Shown: positions 35,777-46,300 of the stretch, piece by piece | How the letters are laid out: every line of letters starts with the position of its first letter | Position numbering within the stretch: position 1 is the first letter of the stretch | Origin: Chinchilla lanigera | Taxonomy: Eukaryota; Chordata; Mammalia; Rodentia; Chinchillidae | Direction of reading: 5' to 3' | DNA: 64,000 bases | Assembly: GCF_000276665.1 (NCBI RefSeq) | Contig: NW_004955481.1 | Coordinates: 4,454,523-4,518,522, forward strand | Translations under genes and position numbers: made by a program | The notes under the pieces: model-generated | Told to the model about the DNA's origin: nothing | Databases searched by the model: none | The model's input: the letters and a program-made list of their open reading frames with translations, nothing else

Positions 35777-36250
35777 AATTTTTTTTTGAGACAGGGTCTC
35801 ACTGTGTAGTTCAGGCTGGCCTTGAACTCACAGTGATCATCCTGCCTCATTCTCCCCTCTCCTGCCTCATTCTCCCAAGGGCTAGGATCAAAGCTGTGGA
35901 CCACTATGCCCAGCTTTAAATAATTCTTGAACAATATAAAATGGTCAGGCATGGTGCTACATGTCTCTAATGCCATCACTGTGGTAGGCTGAGGCAGGAT
36001 GATTCCAAGTTCAAATCTAGCCTGGGAAACTAAGTGAGACCTTGTCTCAAAATAAAAAATAAGGCCAGACATGGCAGTTTACACCTGTAATCCCAGCACT
36101 CAAGAGGTGGAGGATCCCCAGGAGTTCAAGGCCAGGACAGAATACGTAGTGAGACTCTGTTGCAAAAATAAAAATAAATAAAAGATAAAAGGGAGGAGAA
36201 TGTAGCTCAGTGAGAAGGCTCTGTCTTCAATCCCCAGTACTGCAAAGAAG
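35777..36250. repeat. Nest of three B1-type SINEs with a dID end
   Basis: Antisense B1 35777-35915 with a duplicated CCTGCCTCATTCTCCC, sense B1 35941-36060, sense B1-dID 36063-36250 ending TTCAATCCCCAGTACTGC. Confidence 0.78.
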
Positions 36251-36339
36251 AGAAAAAAAAGAGCATAAAGGGGTCCTAAGACCAAAAAGTTTGAGAACTA
36301 TTATAAAGGCCCAGCATGGCTGCGACAGAGATGTTTTCA

Positions 36340-37010
36340 AGATCTGTACTGTCAGAGTCATGTAAATTGAGTATCCCAAAAGTGAAGTGTCTTACGCTTC
36401 TGCCAATTAAAATATGGAGCTCTAATTTTAATTTTGACATTGTTCCCCCTCCACCTTGAACTAAGCCATTAAAATTAGATTTGATTACAACAGCCTCCAC
36501 ATAGTTTGTGTTAATTAGGCTATCAGACCCACAAATCCAGCCTTTTAAGCCTTCAATATCTTCAAATTAAATGATAGCTCTTGTAGACCACAAGCCCCCA
36601 GCCTGCTTGCCAGAGAGAAACACAAAGCCTACCTGAAGAAATAACAGCTTTCCTCTGTCCTGGGGGCAGCTGGTGCTCTGGGCTGCACACGGCTTGGGAA
36701 GACAGCTGTGTTCCCTCATTCCCATCGCCTAGGTTAGCAATAAAGCACATGCTGTGCTATAGTTGGGGAATGCCTCCAATGTAGCTCAGTGCCAAGACAT
36801 CCAATTAAAAGAGCCGTGCCAGAAGCAATTCTGACTTGCTGCAACCTGCAGGAGCTAGATGTGTAGAGTGCTGCAGCACTGCAGCCTAAGGATCCCCAGC
36901 AGCAACTACTCCAGAACAGAGATAATTATTTGTTTAAACACGATTATTACTAATATATGTTACCTGGGATTAGCTTTATGTGGTTTGAATTTCACATTTA
37001 ATACTTTCTT
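36340..37010. other. Repeat-free segment of SUPT6H intron 1
   Basis: No SINE, LINE or exon is recognised across about 650 bases, unusual in this SINE-dense intron. A short tandem copy of TTCACATTTAATACTT closes it (36991 and 37018). Confidence 0.35.
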
Positions 37011-37354
37011 TAAAAATTCACATTTAATACTTAAGCTCTTCAAATTGTCCTCATATTCAGATTATAAGTTAAATATACCCCTGGACTAGCTATATAAGGG
37101 AAACCAGGTGGTGGAGGGAGATTTCTCCAGGCAGAAGCACAGCTGCAGTATAAGATGAGGCTCAAAGGGAAAGGGTGGTGGTTACCATGACATTTTCTGG
37201 AAGAGGAATGGAGCTGGGATCAGATTGCCACAGGGGAGGCCCTCAGCAGTTCCTTTGAAAAAGAAGTTGCAGGAGGCAATTAAGACCAGAGTGCAAAGAG
37301 ATCTAGTCTATTAATTCCCTCCAGTTTGCTGTTTCCAGCCATATTAATTTTTTT

Positions 37355-37450
37355 CTTTTTTTTTTGTAAAGGTTAAGCTCTGTGCTGTGCCTTGGGGATA
37401 CAGAAATGAATAAAATATGCTTCTTACCTTGGTAGAGTTCACCAATCTAT
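37355..37450 (+). repeat. Ancient LINE 3'-end remnant
   Basis: CCTTGGGGATACAGAAATGA and TTCTTACCTTGGTAGAGTTC follow the L2/L1ME end pattern. Confidence 0.45.
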
Positions 37451-37492
37451 CTAAAAAAAAAAAAGTAAATAAAGATATGATAAAACCTGATT

Positions 37493-37580
37493 GGGGCTGG
37501 GGGTATGTAGCTCACTGATAGAGTGCCTGTCTGCTACCCACAGGACACACGGTTCAATCCCCTGACTGCAAAAGTAAAAC
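37493..37580 (+). repeat. Old ID SINE
   Basis: GGGGCTGGGGGTATGTAGC and ACGGTTCAATCCCCTGACTG. Confidence 0.82.
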
Positions 37581-37852
37581 AACACAACAACAAACCCCAT
37601 AATCAACGTTACATAGTATAGTAGGAAGATGAGAGCAACATGAAGACAGAGGTTGGAGATTACATTGGGAAAGATAATGTGTTACTGAGCAGTTAAGTAT
37701 GTGGGCTAGAAAAAGGGAACATGAGCAAAACCTAAGGCTTAAAAGGGATTAGTTGGTTGGGGAATAGAGCTGTGAGTTTAAACTATAAGTCAATTCACAT
37801 TTTACATTTTGTGAGCAAGGGAATAGGCCCATTTCAAAGGTATCTAGGAGTT

Positions 37853-38017
37853 GCCAGGCATGGTGGCACATGCCTGTAATCCCAGCACGGGGGAGGCCGA
37901 GGCAGGAGGATCCTTGCAGAGTTCCAAGGCCAGCCTGCGCTACAAAGTGAGCTCAAGGCCAGCTTGAACTGCATAGCAAGACTCTGTCTCAAAAAGCCAA
38001 AAACAAAACAAAACAAA
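37853..38017 (+). repeat. B1 SINE
   Basis: Full B1 with CTCAAAAAGCCAAAAAC tail. Confidence 0.9.
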
Positions 38018-38239
38018 AGTATTTAGGACTAAATGAATATCTAATTTGGAGTCTAAAAACCTGAGAAAGTTTAACAAATAAAAAGTTTCAGAGTTTACCT
38101 TCCTTTGAATTTGAGATTCAGAACTCTGTTATGAAAAAGGCTAATTATAATACATATAATATTAAAATACAGAAAAGGGTAGTTCTGTTATTTTCACATG
38201 CACGTTGTGTTTATAGAAAAAAAATCTCAGGATTTTTTT

Positions 38240-38773
38240 TTTTGTGTGTGTAGCACTAAGGATCAGTCCAGGGTTGTTCTACCATTGAGCCACATCCCCA
38301 GACCTCTTCATTATTTTTGAGACAGGATCTGCCTCCATTGCCCAGGCTGGCCTTGAACTTGCAATCTTCCTGCCTCAGCCTCCCCACGAGCTGGGATTTC
38401 AGATGTGCGCCACTGCACCCCAGCTTAGAATCTTTTTTTTTTTTTTCTGTCTTTTGGAGACAGGGTCTCACTATGCAGTTCAGGCTGGCCTTGAACTCAC
38501 AGTGATCCTCCTGCCTCGGTCTCCTGAGTGCTGGGATTACAGGCAGGCACCATCACACCCAGCTAGAATCTTTTCAATAAAAAGCAGACTGTCAATAATG
38601 GTTTTTAAACTGGGCGTGGTGGCGCACGCCTGTAATCCCAGCACTCAGGAGGCTGAGGAAGGAGGATCGTCGTGAGTTAGAGACCAGCCAGGGCTACAGA
38701 GTGAGCTCAAGGCCAGACTGAACTGTATAGTGAGACCCTGTTCTCAAAAAGACAAAAAAAAAAAAAAAAAAAA
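38240..38773. repeat. dID-B1, antisense B1 and sense B1 cluster
   Basis: Antisense B1-dID 38240-38424, antisense B1 38430-38562 and sense B1 38608-38773. The last two form an inverted pair separated by about 45 bases. Confidence 0.85.
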
Positions 38774-39137
38774 AGTTTTTAACATAAGTAACTTAAAAAT
38801 ACTATTTATCTCTTTTCTTTCCAGATTCCCTTGGGGAAACAAAAAAAGAGCAGAAATAATAGACTTATGTAACCAGATTCACAATCCTTGCAATATGAGG
38901 AGGAACATTACCAAGCCTTGTGCCACACACTGGACAAGATATAGTTCCTGCTGTAACACAGGGGTCGGCAAACTTTCTGTCTATACAGCCATATCTGCCA
39001 TTATAACACAAAACCATACACAGACTGTATGTAAATGAGTGAAGTGGGTGAATTTGGCCCACAGGCCTAGTTTGGTGATTTCCATCCAGAAATCCAAGTC
39101 TTGAAAGAACTGATGACAGGAGTTCAACAGAGGTTGG

Positions 39138-39270
39138 AACAGGCATGGTGGAACACTTATATAATCCCAGCATTCTGGGAGGCTGAGGCAGGAGGATTGT
39201 AAAATTGAGCCTGGCCTGGGCAATTGAGCAAGTTAGCAAAATCTTGTCTCCAAAAAAAAAAAAAAAAAAA
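39138..39270 (+). repeat. Old B1-related SINE
   Basis: ATAATCCCAGCATTCTGGGA and CTTGTCTCCAAAAAAAA. Confidence 0.78.
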
Positions 39271-40019
39271 GGGTGAAGAAGAGGAGTTGGTTTCTTCCAG
39301 AGGCAGTGGTTGGTGGTGGGGTAGTGATGTTAAAGAACCTTCCAGTACAAGGCATGCACTGTGGCAGGAACAGAGGGCTGATTTGGGAAGAGGGAGAATG
39401 GTTGATGAGTCAGAGGTGAAAGCATAAAGACCTTTGTAGGGTAAATTGAAGATTCTGGACTCTATCCGAAAGTTGCCATGAAGCCACTGCAGGGTACTGG
39501 ACAGGGAAGTGATTTACTGTACTTGGTAATTTAACAAATACTTATTTAATGAATACCTATGATATGCTAGGTATGTGTAAATAAAGGTCCCTACCTTGTA
39601 CAAGACAAGGATTCCTGTATGCTGGTAGAGGAGATAAAACATAAGTCAACCTTGCTGTAAGTACTAAGAAAAAAAAAAATCTCTGAGGTGAGTTTAGTTA
39701 TGCTGAGATGTCAAGAACAGATAAAAAACAGCATACATATCTCAAACTCCGCATACAATCAGTGATATTCTAAAACCAATGTGATTAAAGCAGGCATGGT
39801 AAGATGGTTGAATGAGAGGGAGGTGGGGTCTGCTCAAGAGGGCATGAAAGCTAAGGAAAGCCACTCAAGTTTTCAGTAGGGAAATGATGACTTGATAAGA
39901 TTCTGCTACATGGAAATAGGTTGGAGGGAGATATAAGTGGAAACAAATACTAGGACACTATGCAAAAGATAATGGTGGTTCAGAACATAGTGGTAGTACT
40001 GAAGATGAAAAACAGATTT

Positions 40020-40305
40020 GAAGCTGGGCGTGGTGCTATAATCCCAGCACTCTTGGGAGGCTGAGGCAGGAGGATCATTGTGAGTTTGGGACAAGCCTGG
40101 GCTACAAAGTAAGCTCAAGTGGGGGCTGGGGATTTAGCTCAGTGGCAAAAGCGCCTGCCTGGCATGCGCAAGGTCGAGAGTTCGGTTCCCGGTACCGGAG
40201 AAAAACCAAAAAAACAAAAAACAAAAAACAAAAAACAAAAGGAAAGTAAGCTCAAGGGCAGCCTGAACTGCCTAGTAAGACCTTGTCTCGAAAAAATCCC
40301 GAAAC
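40020..40305 (+). repeat. B1 SINE split by a nested ID
   Basis: ID at 40120-40242 lies inside the B1; AAAGTAAGCTCAAG is duplicated at 40106-40119 and 40243-40256. Confidence 0.93.
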
Positions 40306-40414
40306 AACAACAAAACAGATTTTGAATATCTTGGAGGTAAAAGTCACAGGTCTTATAGAAGAATTAAAGATGTTTCTTAGCGGTCTGGCTTTGTGGGTTT
40401 TTTTTTGTTGTTGT

Positions 40415-40494
40415 TGTTTTTGGTACTGGGAATTGAACTCAGGACCTTGCACTTGCCAGGCAGGTGCTATGCTACTGAGCTAAACCCCAGCCCA
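40415..40494 (-). repeat. ID SINE
   Basis: GGTACTGGGAATTGAACTC to GAGCTAAACCCCAGCCC; TCTGGCTTTG is duplicated around it (40383, 40500). Confidence 0.9.
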
Positions 40495-41221
40495 ACAGGT
40501 CTGGCTTTGGTAACCAAGTGGATGGGAGTACTACTTAGTGAGATGAAGAACAACAGGTTTGGGATGATGGGAAAATAAAAATTTTCTTTTGATTATGTTA
40601 GCTTTGGAGTGTCTAAGACAGTCTAATTAAATAGGCATTCTGACATATAATTCTGAAACCAAGGGAGGAGGCCAGGTTAGAGATTTAATCTCAGAAGTTG
40701 CTAGCTTTCAGATGGTAAATGAGGTTCTGGGACTGGATCACCTAAAGGAAGCATGCAGAGATCTCAGGACTAAACCCTGAGAAAAACCCGATTTACTTAC
40801 TTTGCTTTTTTTTTTTTTTTAGAAATTAGGTAGAGAGGACAAATGGCTAGCAGAGAAGACTGAGAAGAAACAGCCAGGTAAATGGACCTGGAGAAAATCC
40901 GAGTGCAGTATCAGTGAAACTAGGAGAAGTTTCAAGAAAGGAGTAACTGTGTCAAATAGTCCAGGAAGATGAGAACAAAGTATCTACTGGAAGAAATCAT
41001 TGGTGATCCTGACAAAGAGTAATTCCAATGGATTGTCAGAGAGAGGACACTAGAATAATCTGAACAATGAATAAAAGGTGAGAAAAATGAACTGGCACAG
41101 ATGGAAATCTGGTTATGAAATTTAAAAAATTACAATGGTAATTGGAGAGGCACATGAGGCATGCTACAAAATAATTTGCATGCTGATGGGAACAGTGTGT
41201 GCCTGTTTGTGTTGTTTTGTT

Positions 41222-41298
41222 GCAGTACTGGGAATTGAATTCAGGGCCTTGTGCACGCTAGGCAAGTGCTCTACCACTGAGCCACATCCCCAGCCCTG
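41222..41298 (-). repeat. Old ID SINE
   Basis: AGTACTGGGAATTGAATTC to GAGCCACATCCCCAGCCC. Confidence 0.85.
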
Positions 41299-41299
41299 G

Positions 41300-42540
41300 G
41301 AACACATTTTCATGGAGACAGGATTTGGTGGTTGGTTGTAATGGGAAATAACGGAGAGAAAGGAAACTAATGCTATCTGCAGTATAGACAGTGGTACTAT
41401 TTATTGAGATCAAGAACACAGAAGCAAGGGCAAATTAATTTTCTTGCAGAGACCATGTTTCTATAAGAAGCAAGCTTTCTTTTTTTGTGGAGACCTCTGC
41501 AGACTAGGCCAGATGTAAAATATGGCCTAGTATCTCTAAACTTTCCGATGTGATTAATCTCTTGATGAGATTAAAACCTCTCAGACAGTGATGATACTAT
41601 GTTAATCTAATCTAGTAGCCACATAAGCCAAATGAATAAAAATGAGTTTGTACTAGCGCAATGGATTTGAAATTCTCAGTTGACAGAGCAGCAGTCAAGC
41701 TTTTGCAATTAAAACATTGAAGACTGAGGCCAGGGGTGGGGATGCGTACCTGTCCCTGCTACTGGGAAGGTCAAGCTCAGGAGTCTGAGAGAAGCCTTGG
41801 TAACACAGCCACAACCTCATTTCAAAAACCAAACAACGCTGACAAAAAAAATTCTGAAGCAGAATTACGCTTTTTTTCTGAAGAAATGAGTTAAATTCAA
41901 TACTGTTCGCACTGTGACATAACTTAATACTCCCTTGGTCCTTGTGACACTACATTTAATTTTCATGGAAGTGATTTTAGAAGCTTAAGCCTCCCCTTAA
42001 AGGGAAATTAGTATCAGTTCTTGTGACAATTCAGGGAAATGAACTGCTCCGGCTATCTCAACAGAGTGCTAGGCGAAAAAGACAGAAACTACAAGAAGAT
42101 AAAGTTTAGACTTAGTCCATTCTGATGTTTATGGTAGGCGTTTGGAAAATGTCTGAAAAACGATCTACGGAAAACGGACGGGCTTCAGGTGCTTGTAAAA
42201 GATCCTCTCATTGTCAAAAAGAGACGAAGGTTGCAACCATCTCCAAAAAGTTCTAACTGTATTTTTCAACAATACTGGAAGCGCTATAATGTAGCATAGC
42301 CCTCCTCCCCAGCCTGATAACTGAATTGCTGGAAGCTAGGTAGGGTTCATATCCCCAGAACAAACAATTCGATCACCTGACTGCAGGTCAGAAGCCCTAG
42401 ATTCTTTCCACTCCTGGTCCTTTCGCGTGGCCCACTTTTCAAAAAGCTCCGAAAGACGGAACCCCACGAAGCCTGTTGATTCAACAGGCCACCCAATTCA
42501 CAGGTTCCAGGTGCTGCTGTGCTTGGAAAAGCCTTGAAAC
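41300..42540. other. Mostly unique sequence upstream of the promoter
   Basis: Apart from a diverged SINE at about 41730-41830 I recognise no repeat or exon in this part of SUPT6H intron 1. Confidence 0.45.
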
Positions 42541-42549
42541 TAAGAGCAA

Positions 42550-43380
42550 CTACCCTGCGTTTCTTCCTCCTCCCCGCTAAGAGAGTAGGAAAGGCCGGCG
42601 GGGGGCCCCTTCTTCCTGCAGCCGGCTCCCTAATGCCTCTTCTCTTATGGGGCCAGGCCTAGGAGTCCGGCTCCCCACCGGATCCATACGAGAAACACAC
42701 CCTTCAGCCTGAACTTTACCTGCTCGAGGCCCGCCGCTTCTCCGGTACGCAGTCCCAACCGAGGAAAATGGAGTCGTCGAACCGAGACTGGGAAATGATA
42801 GTACGGACCCACCGCACGGCCCCTTTACCGCGACCGCCGCCACTGCTGCGTCAACGTGCTACGTCACTTCCGGCTCCCTGTCATTGGGAGTGGGCGAGCC
42901 ACTGCGTGCATCCTCCTTGGTTTTCTTGGACGTTTTTGTCTGAAGAGTGTAGAAGCCCCAAGAAAGCGATTTAGGAAAGCAGCTGTCACATAGGCCTCGA
43001 AACGCAGAGAGGAGATCAAAGACAACCTGGCCGAGAGGGCTCCCCAGGCCGCTCTAGCCAAAGGAACCATAAAGATCAGATAGGGGGTTTCTTCACTTCC
43101 TTTTTTCAGTGGTTCCGCCTCACTTCCGGTTCCGGGGAGGGGCTAAATTTTCTTCGAAGATTAGGGTGTCTGAGGTCCAGCTAGGATGGCTGTGGTACCT
43201 CTGTTGTTGTTTGGGGGTTTATGGAATGCTGTGGGAGCATCCAATCTGGCTGTCGTTACTTGTGGTTCTGTGCTGAAGCTACTCAACACGCGCCATAATG
43301 TCCGACTTCACTCACACGACGTGCGCTATGGGTCAGGTACTGTTGGGTACCGGGATTGAGTGGGCTGGAAAGGCCTGGTA
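42550..43380. promoter_or_regulatory. CpG-island divergent promoter of SUPT6H and SDF2
   Basis: This is CpG-rich, repeat-free sequence between two head-to-head genes. Visible motifs are ACGTCA (CRE-like) at 42861-42866, ETS-type CACTTCCGG at 42865-42873 and again at 43121-43129, an inverted CCAAT (ATTGG) at 42883-42887, and a GC-rich GGGGAGGGGC at 43134-43143. There is no TATA box. This fits a housekeeping bidirectional promoter. Confidence 0.75.
42720..42850 (-). other. SUPT6H: SUPT6H non-coding first exon (inferred)
   Basis: A good minus-strand donor (GAGCAG|GTAAAG) lies at the left edge inside a CpG island, with no ATG-led frame continuing across the junction. The right edge (transcription start) is approximate. 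The next exon, 33216-33347, has an acceptor TTTTCAG and carries the start codon, so intron 1 is about 9.4 kb. Confidence 0.6.
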
Positions 43381-46300
43381 GACTCTGGAGGGGGCGGGGC
43401 CTTGGAAGGTTAGGGGTACCCTGGGGAGGTTTCTGAGGTCCAGAGGAGGTGAGGTGGAGAACTGCGCTGTTTCAAGGTAACTTAGTCGTAATATCTGCTT
43501 CTATATGGTGAGCTACGTGCCACGCATGTTACATATGTACTTTCCCCCAGTTTCAGACATTCCAGCGAGATATTATTGTTACTTTCATTCCTTACAGATG
43601 AAGGAACAAACTCAGAGAAATTAAATCGCTTACTTAAATCCTTGTAAACTAGTGAATAACAGACAGGGTTGGAGTCAAATCTATCCAGATACAAAACTTG
43701 CTTTCAGCTTCTCTGGGCTGTCTCCATTCAGTGCGGGAGAGAGAGACATGTAGACATTTACAGTAATGCTGTACCTCTTAAGTCTCAAATTCCAGGTCCT
43801 CCCTCTTTGATTACAACCCTGTTTTCTAGCTCTTTCGCACCTTACTTATGCTTTTAGCGCCTATCTTTTGGCTCCTTTTTACTCAGTCTTAAATTTCTTT
43901 TAACTTTCTTGTAAGGAATTTAAAGCAGTAGCAGGCATTGTGGAGGAAACTGACCATATGAGATCAAAATGCTTAATAATAAATAATTTGTGAGTCCATT
44001 CATTCAGCATAGATTTAATGAACATTATTATGTGCCTGATGTTGTTCTAGATATAGATGACATAGTGAATATGTCAAGTCGTAAAAAAGAAAGTGAAAAA
44101 GACAAAAGAAAGTAGTTCAAAGGCTGGGGAATTAGCTCAGTGATAGACTGCTTACCCATCATATGCAAGGCTCTGCGTTATGTCCCCAGCGCTGAAAAGT
44201 AAAAGAAAAAGAAAAAAAGAACAGTTAGCAAGGTGTGAGGAGCATCTAAGATAACTTGGATGACTGGTGATACTACTAGCTGAGAAAGGAAGTTCTCTCA
44301 AATGGGCTGGTCTGTAGTTCGTGATTGAGGGTGGGGAACCTGTTTGACCAGTTAAACTAAGGAAGGAACTGAGTTGTCCTCATTGGGATCTCCTAACAAT
44401 CCTAGCAACTATTCAAGTGAGCACTATTTTTTTTAATTTGATCTGGCTTTCTAGTTTGGATCTGAATTAGGATGGAGGTAAGAAACTGTAGGTTTCAAAT
44501 ACTCGTGTCGCACATAGGAGGGGTCTGTGAAACAAGAGTTAGATACAGCATTGGACAGATGGTGTTTGTTGTGTGATGAGAGTAGATGAAATGGTTCAGG
44601 ATGAACTATTTTCAATCTGAAAACTAATTTCTGTGTCAGCTGAAGCACTGGAGATCCTTGTCAAAAATACAAATGCTTTTGTACTGATTCCCAGCAAGTG
44701 CCTAAGAACTATTGATGGAAATAGAAACGGGATTCTGGGTAATCCCAAAGTATAAGGATTGGGGTGGGGTAGAAAAAGTGAAAGATGAAATGTAGACTAT
44801 AATTTAGTGAGCAGGGCTGTGAGGATTGAGAGAACTGTGAGGCAGTAAGGAAGTAAAAGTCCGTTGGTTTGCCTTTTTTTCTTTTCTTTGCCTTTTGGAA
44901 AAGACGTAACAAAGTATGCTAAGTGTGGTGGCAGATCCTTGTAATGCTGGCACTGCAGAAGCTCAGGGAAGAGAATCATACATTTCAGACCAATCTAGGC
45001 TAGGTAGCAATTTCAAAGCAAGTCTGGACTACACAGTGAGAAACTATTTTTTTTTTTTTTTTAAAGTAGCAAAGTCATGTGCTGAGTGGGAGAAGCCGGT
45101 GGAGAGGAACTGATAGGTAGTTACTTTCATCCAGATAACTAGTACCTACACTTAGAAAGTGTTACATGGTAAAGAGGAAGTATCATTAAAAGCTTGTGAT
45201 CAGGTAGAGCCAAGGAACTAAAGGCAAAGGTGAGCGGAACAGATGAGAGTATTGCAGGAAAGTATCTGGGAATACTATATGGGGTGTTTTCAAAGAATTG
45301 GGAAATGAATGGGAGGCCTAAGGAAAAGAATACCCCTGGAGTTTATGAGAGAGTAACCTTTTGGAGGAACTTGACAGAAATTAAGGCAGGAAGAAGAAAG
45401 GTAACCTTTGTGGAACTTCAGTGGTTAAGGGTGTTAGTTCCAGTTCAACATCATTGTTGGTAGAACTGTGTACCAGTTATCCTATCACTCAGGATAACTT
45501 AGGATAGGATATCCTATCCTATCACTGTAAAATGGGGATAATAATAATGCCTAACTCAGAGAACAGATGCATGTATTAAATAACATGTGAGCAAAGGACT
45601 TGGGTTAGTGCCTGAGACCTGATAAATGCTCAGTATAAATTAGTTAGCTATGAATTTATATATATAAATAAAATAATATATAAAAATATATTGTTTATTA
45701 TTGTAGACAGGGTCTCACTATGTAGCACAGGCTGGCCTTAACCTTGCAATGGCCCTCCTACCTCAGCCTCCCAAGTGCTGGGATTTCAGGCATATGTTAC
45801 CATGCCTAGCTACGAGGTAGCTACATACTTAGCCCAGTATTTTAACCTGAAGCATTGCACCAGTTAGGGAAGGAGTCACCAAGTTTAGATGACCCAAGAG
45901 TATTTTGCTGTTGCTCTTGCTGTTGTTGTTTTGGTACGGGGGATTGAACTCAGGACCTTCACACTGAACTATATATCCTTAGCCTGCCTACTTGCCCATG
46001 CCCCACCTTTATTTTTTTGCTTTTTTTTTTTTGAGACAGGGTCTCAGTATGCAGTTCAGGCTGGCCTTGAGCTCACTTTGTAGCCCAGGGTGGTCTAAAA
46101 CTCGTAACAATCCTCCTGCCTCAGCCTCCCGAGTGCTGGGATTACGAGTGCTGGGATTACGAGTGCTGGGATTACGAGTGCTGGGATTATGAGTGCTAGG
46201 ATTACAAGGGTGCACCACAATGCCCGGCCTTTCTTGCTATTTTGAAACTGCATCTTACTGAGTTGCCAGATTGCTTGGGTTTAAACTTTTGATCCTCCTG

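Larger units (their letters stand above)
39275..41060 (+). repeat. Long ancient LINE 3' UTR (L1ME4/L2 class), interrupted
   Basis: Pieces in the right order: GACCTTTGTAGGGTAAATTG, GGGAAGTGATTTACTGTACT, TTGAATATCTTGGAGGTAAA, AACTGTGTCAAATAGTCC and CATTGGTGATCCTGACAAAG. A B1 and two IDs are inserted. I cannot tell the family with certainty. Confidence 0.6.

Noticed and set aside
44306..44365. Y-RNA-like start GGCTGGTCTGTAGTTCGTGA
   Set aside because: Similarity fades after about 20 bases and no target duplication was seen.
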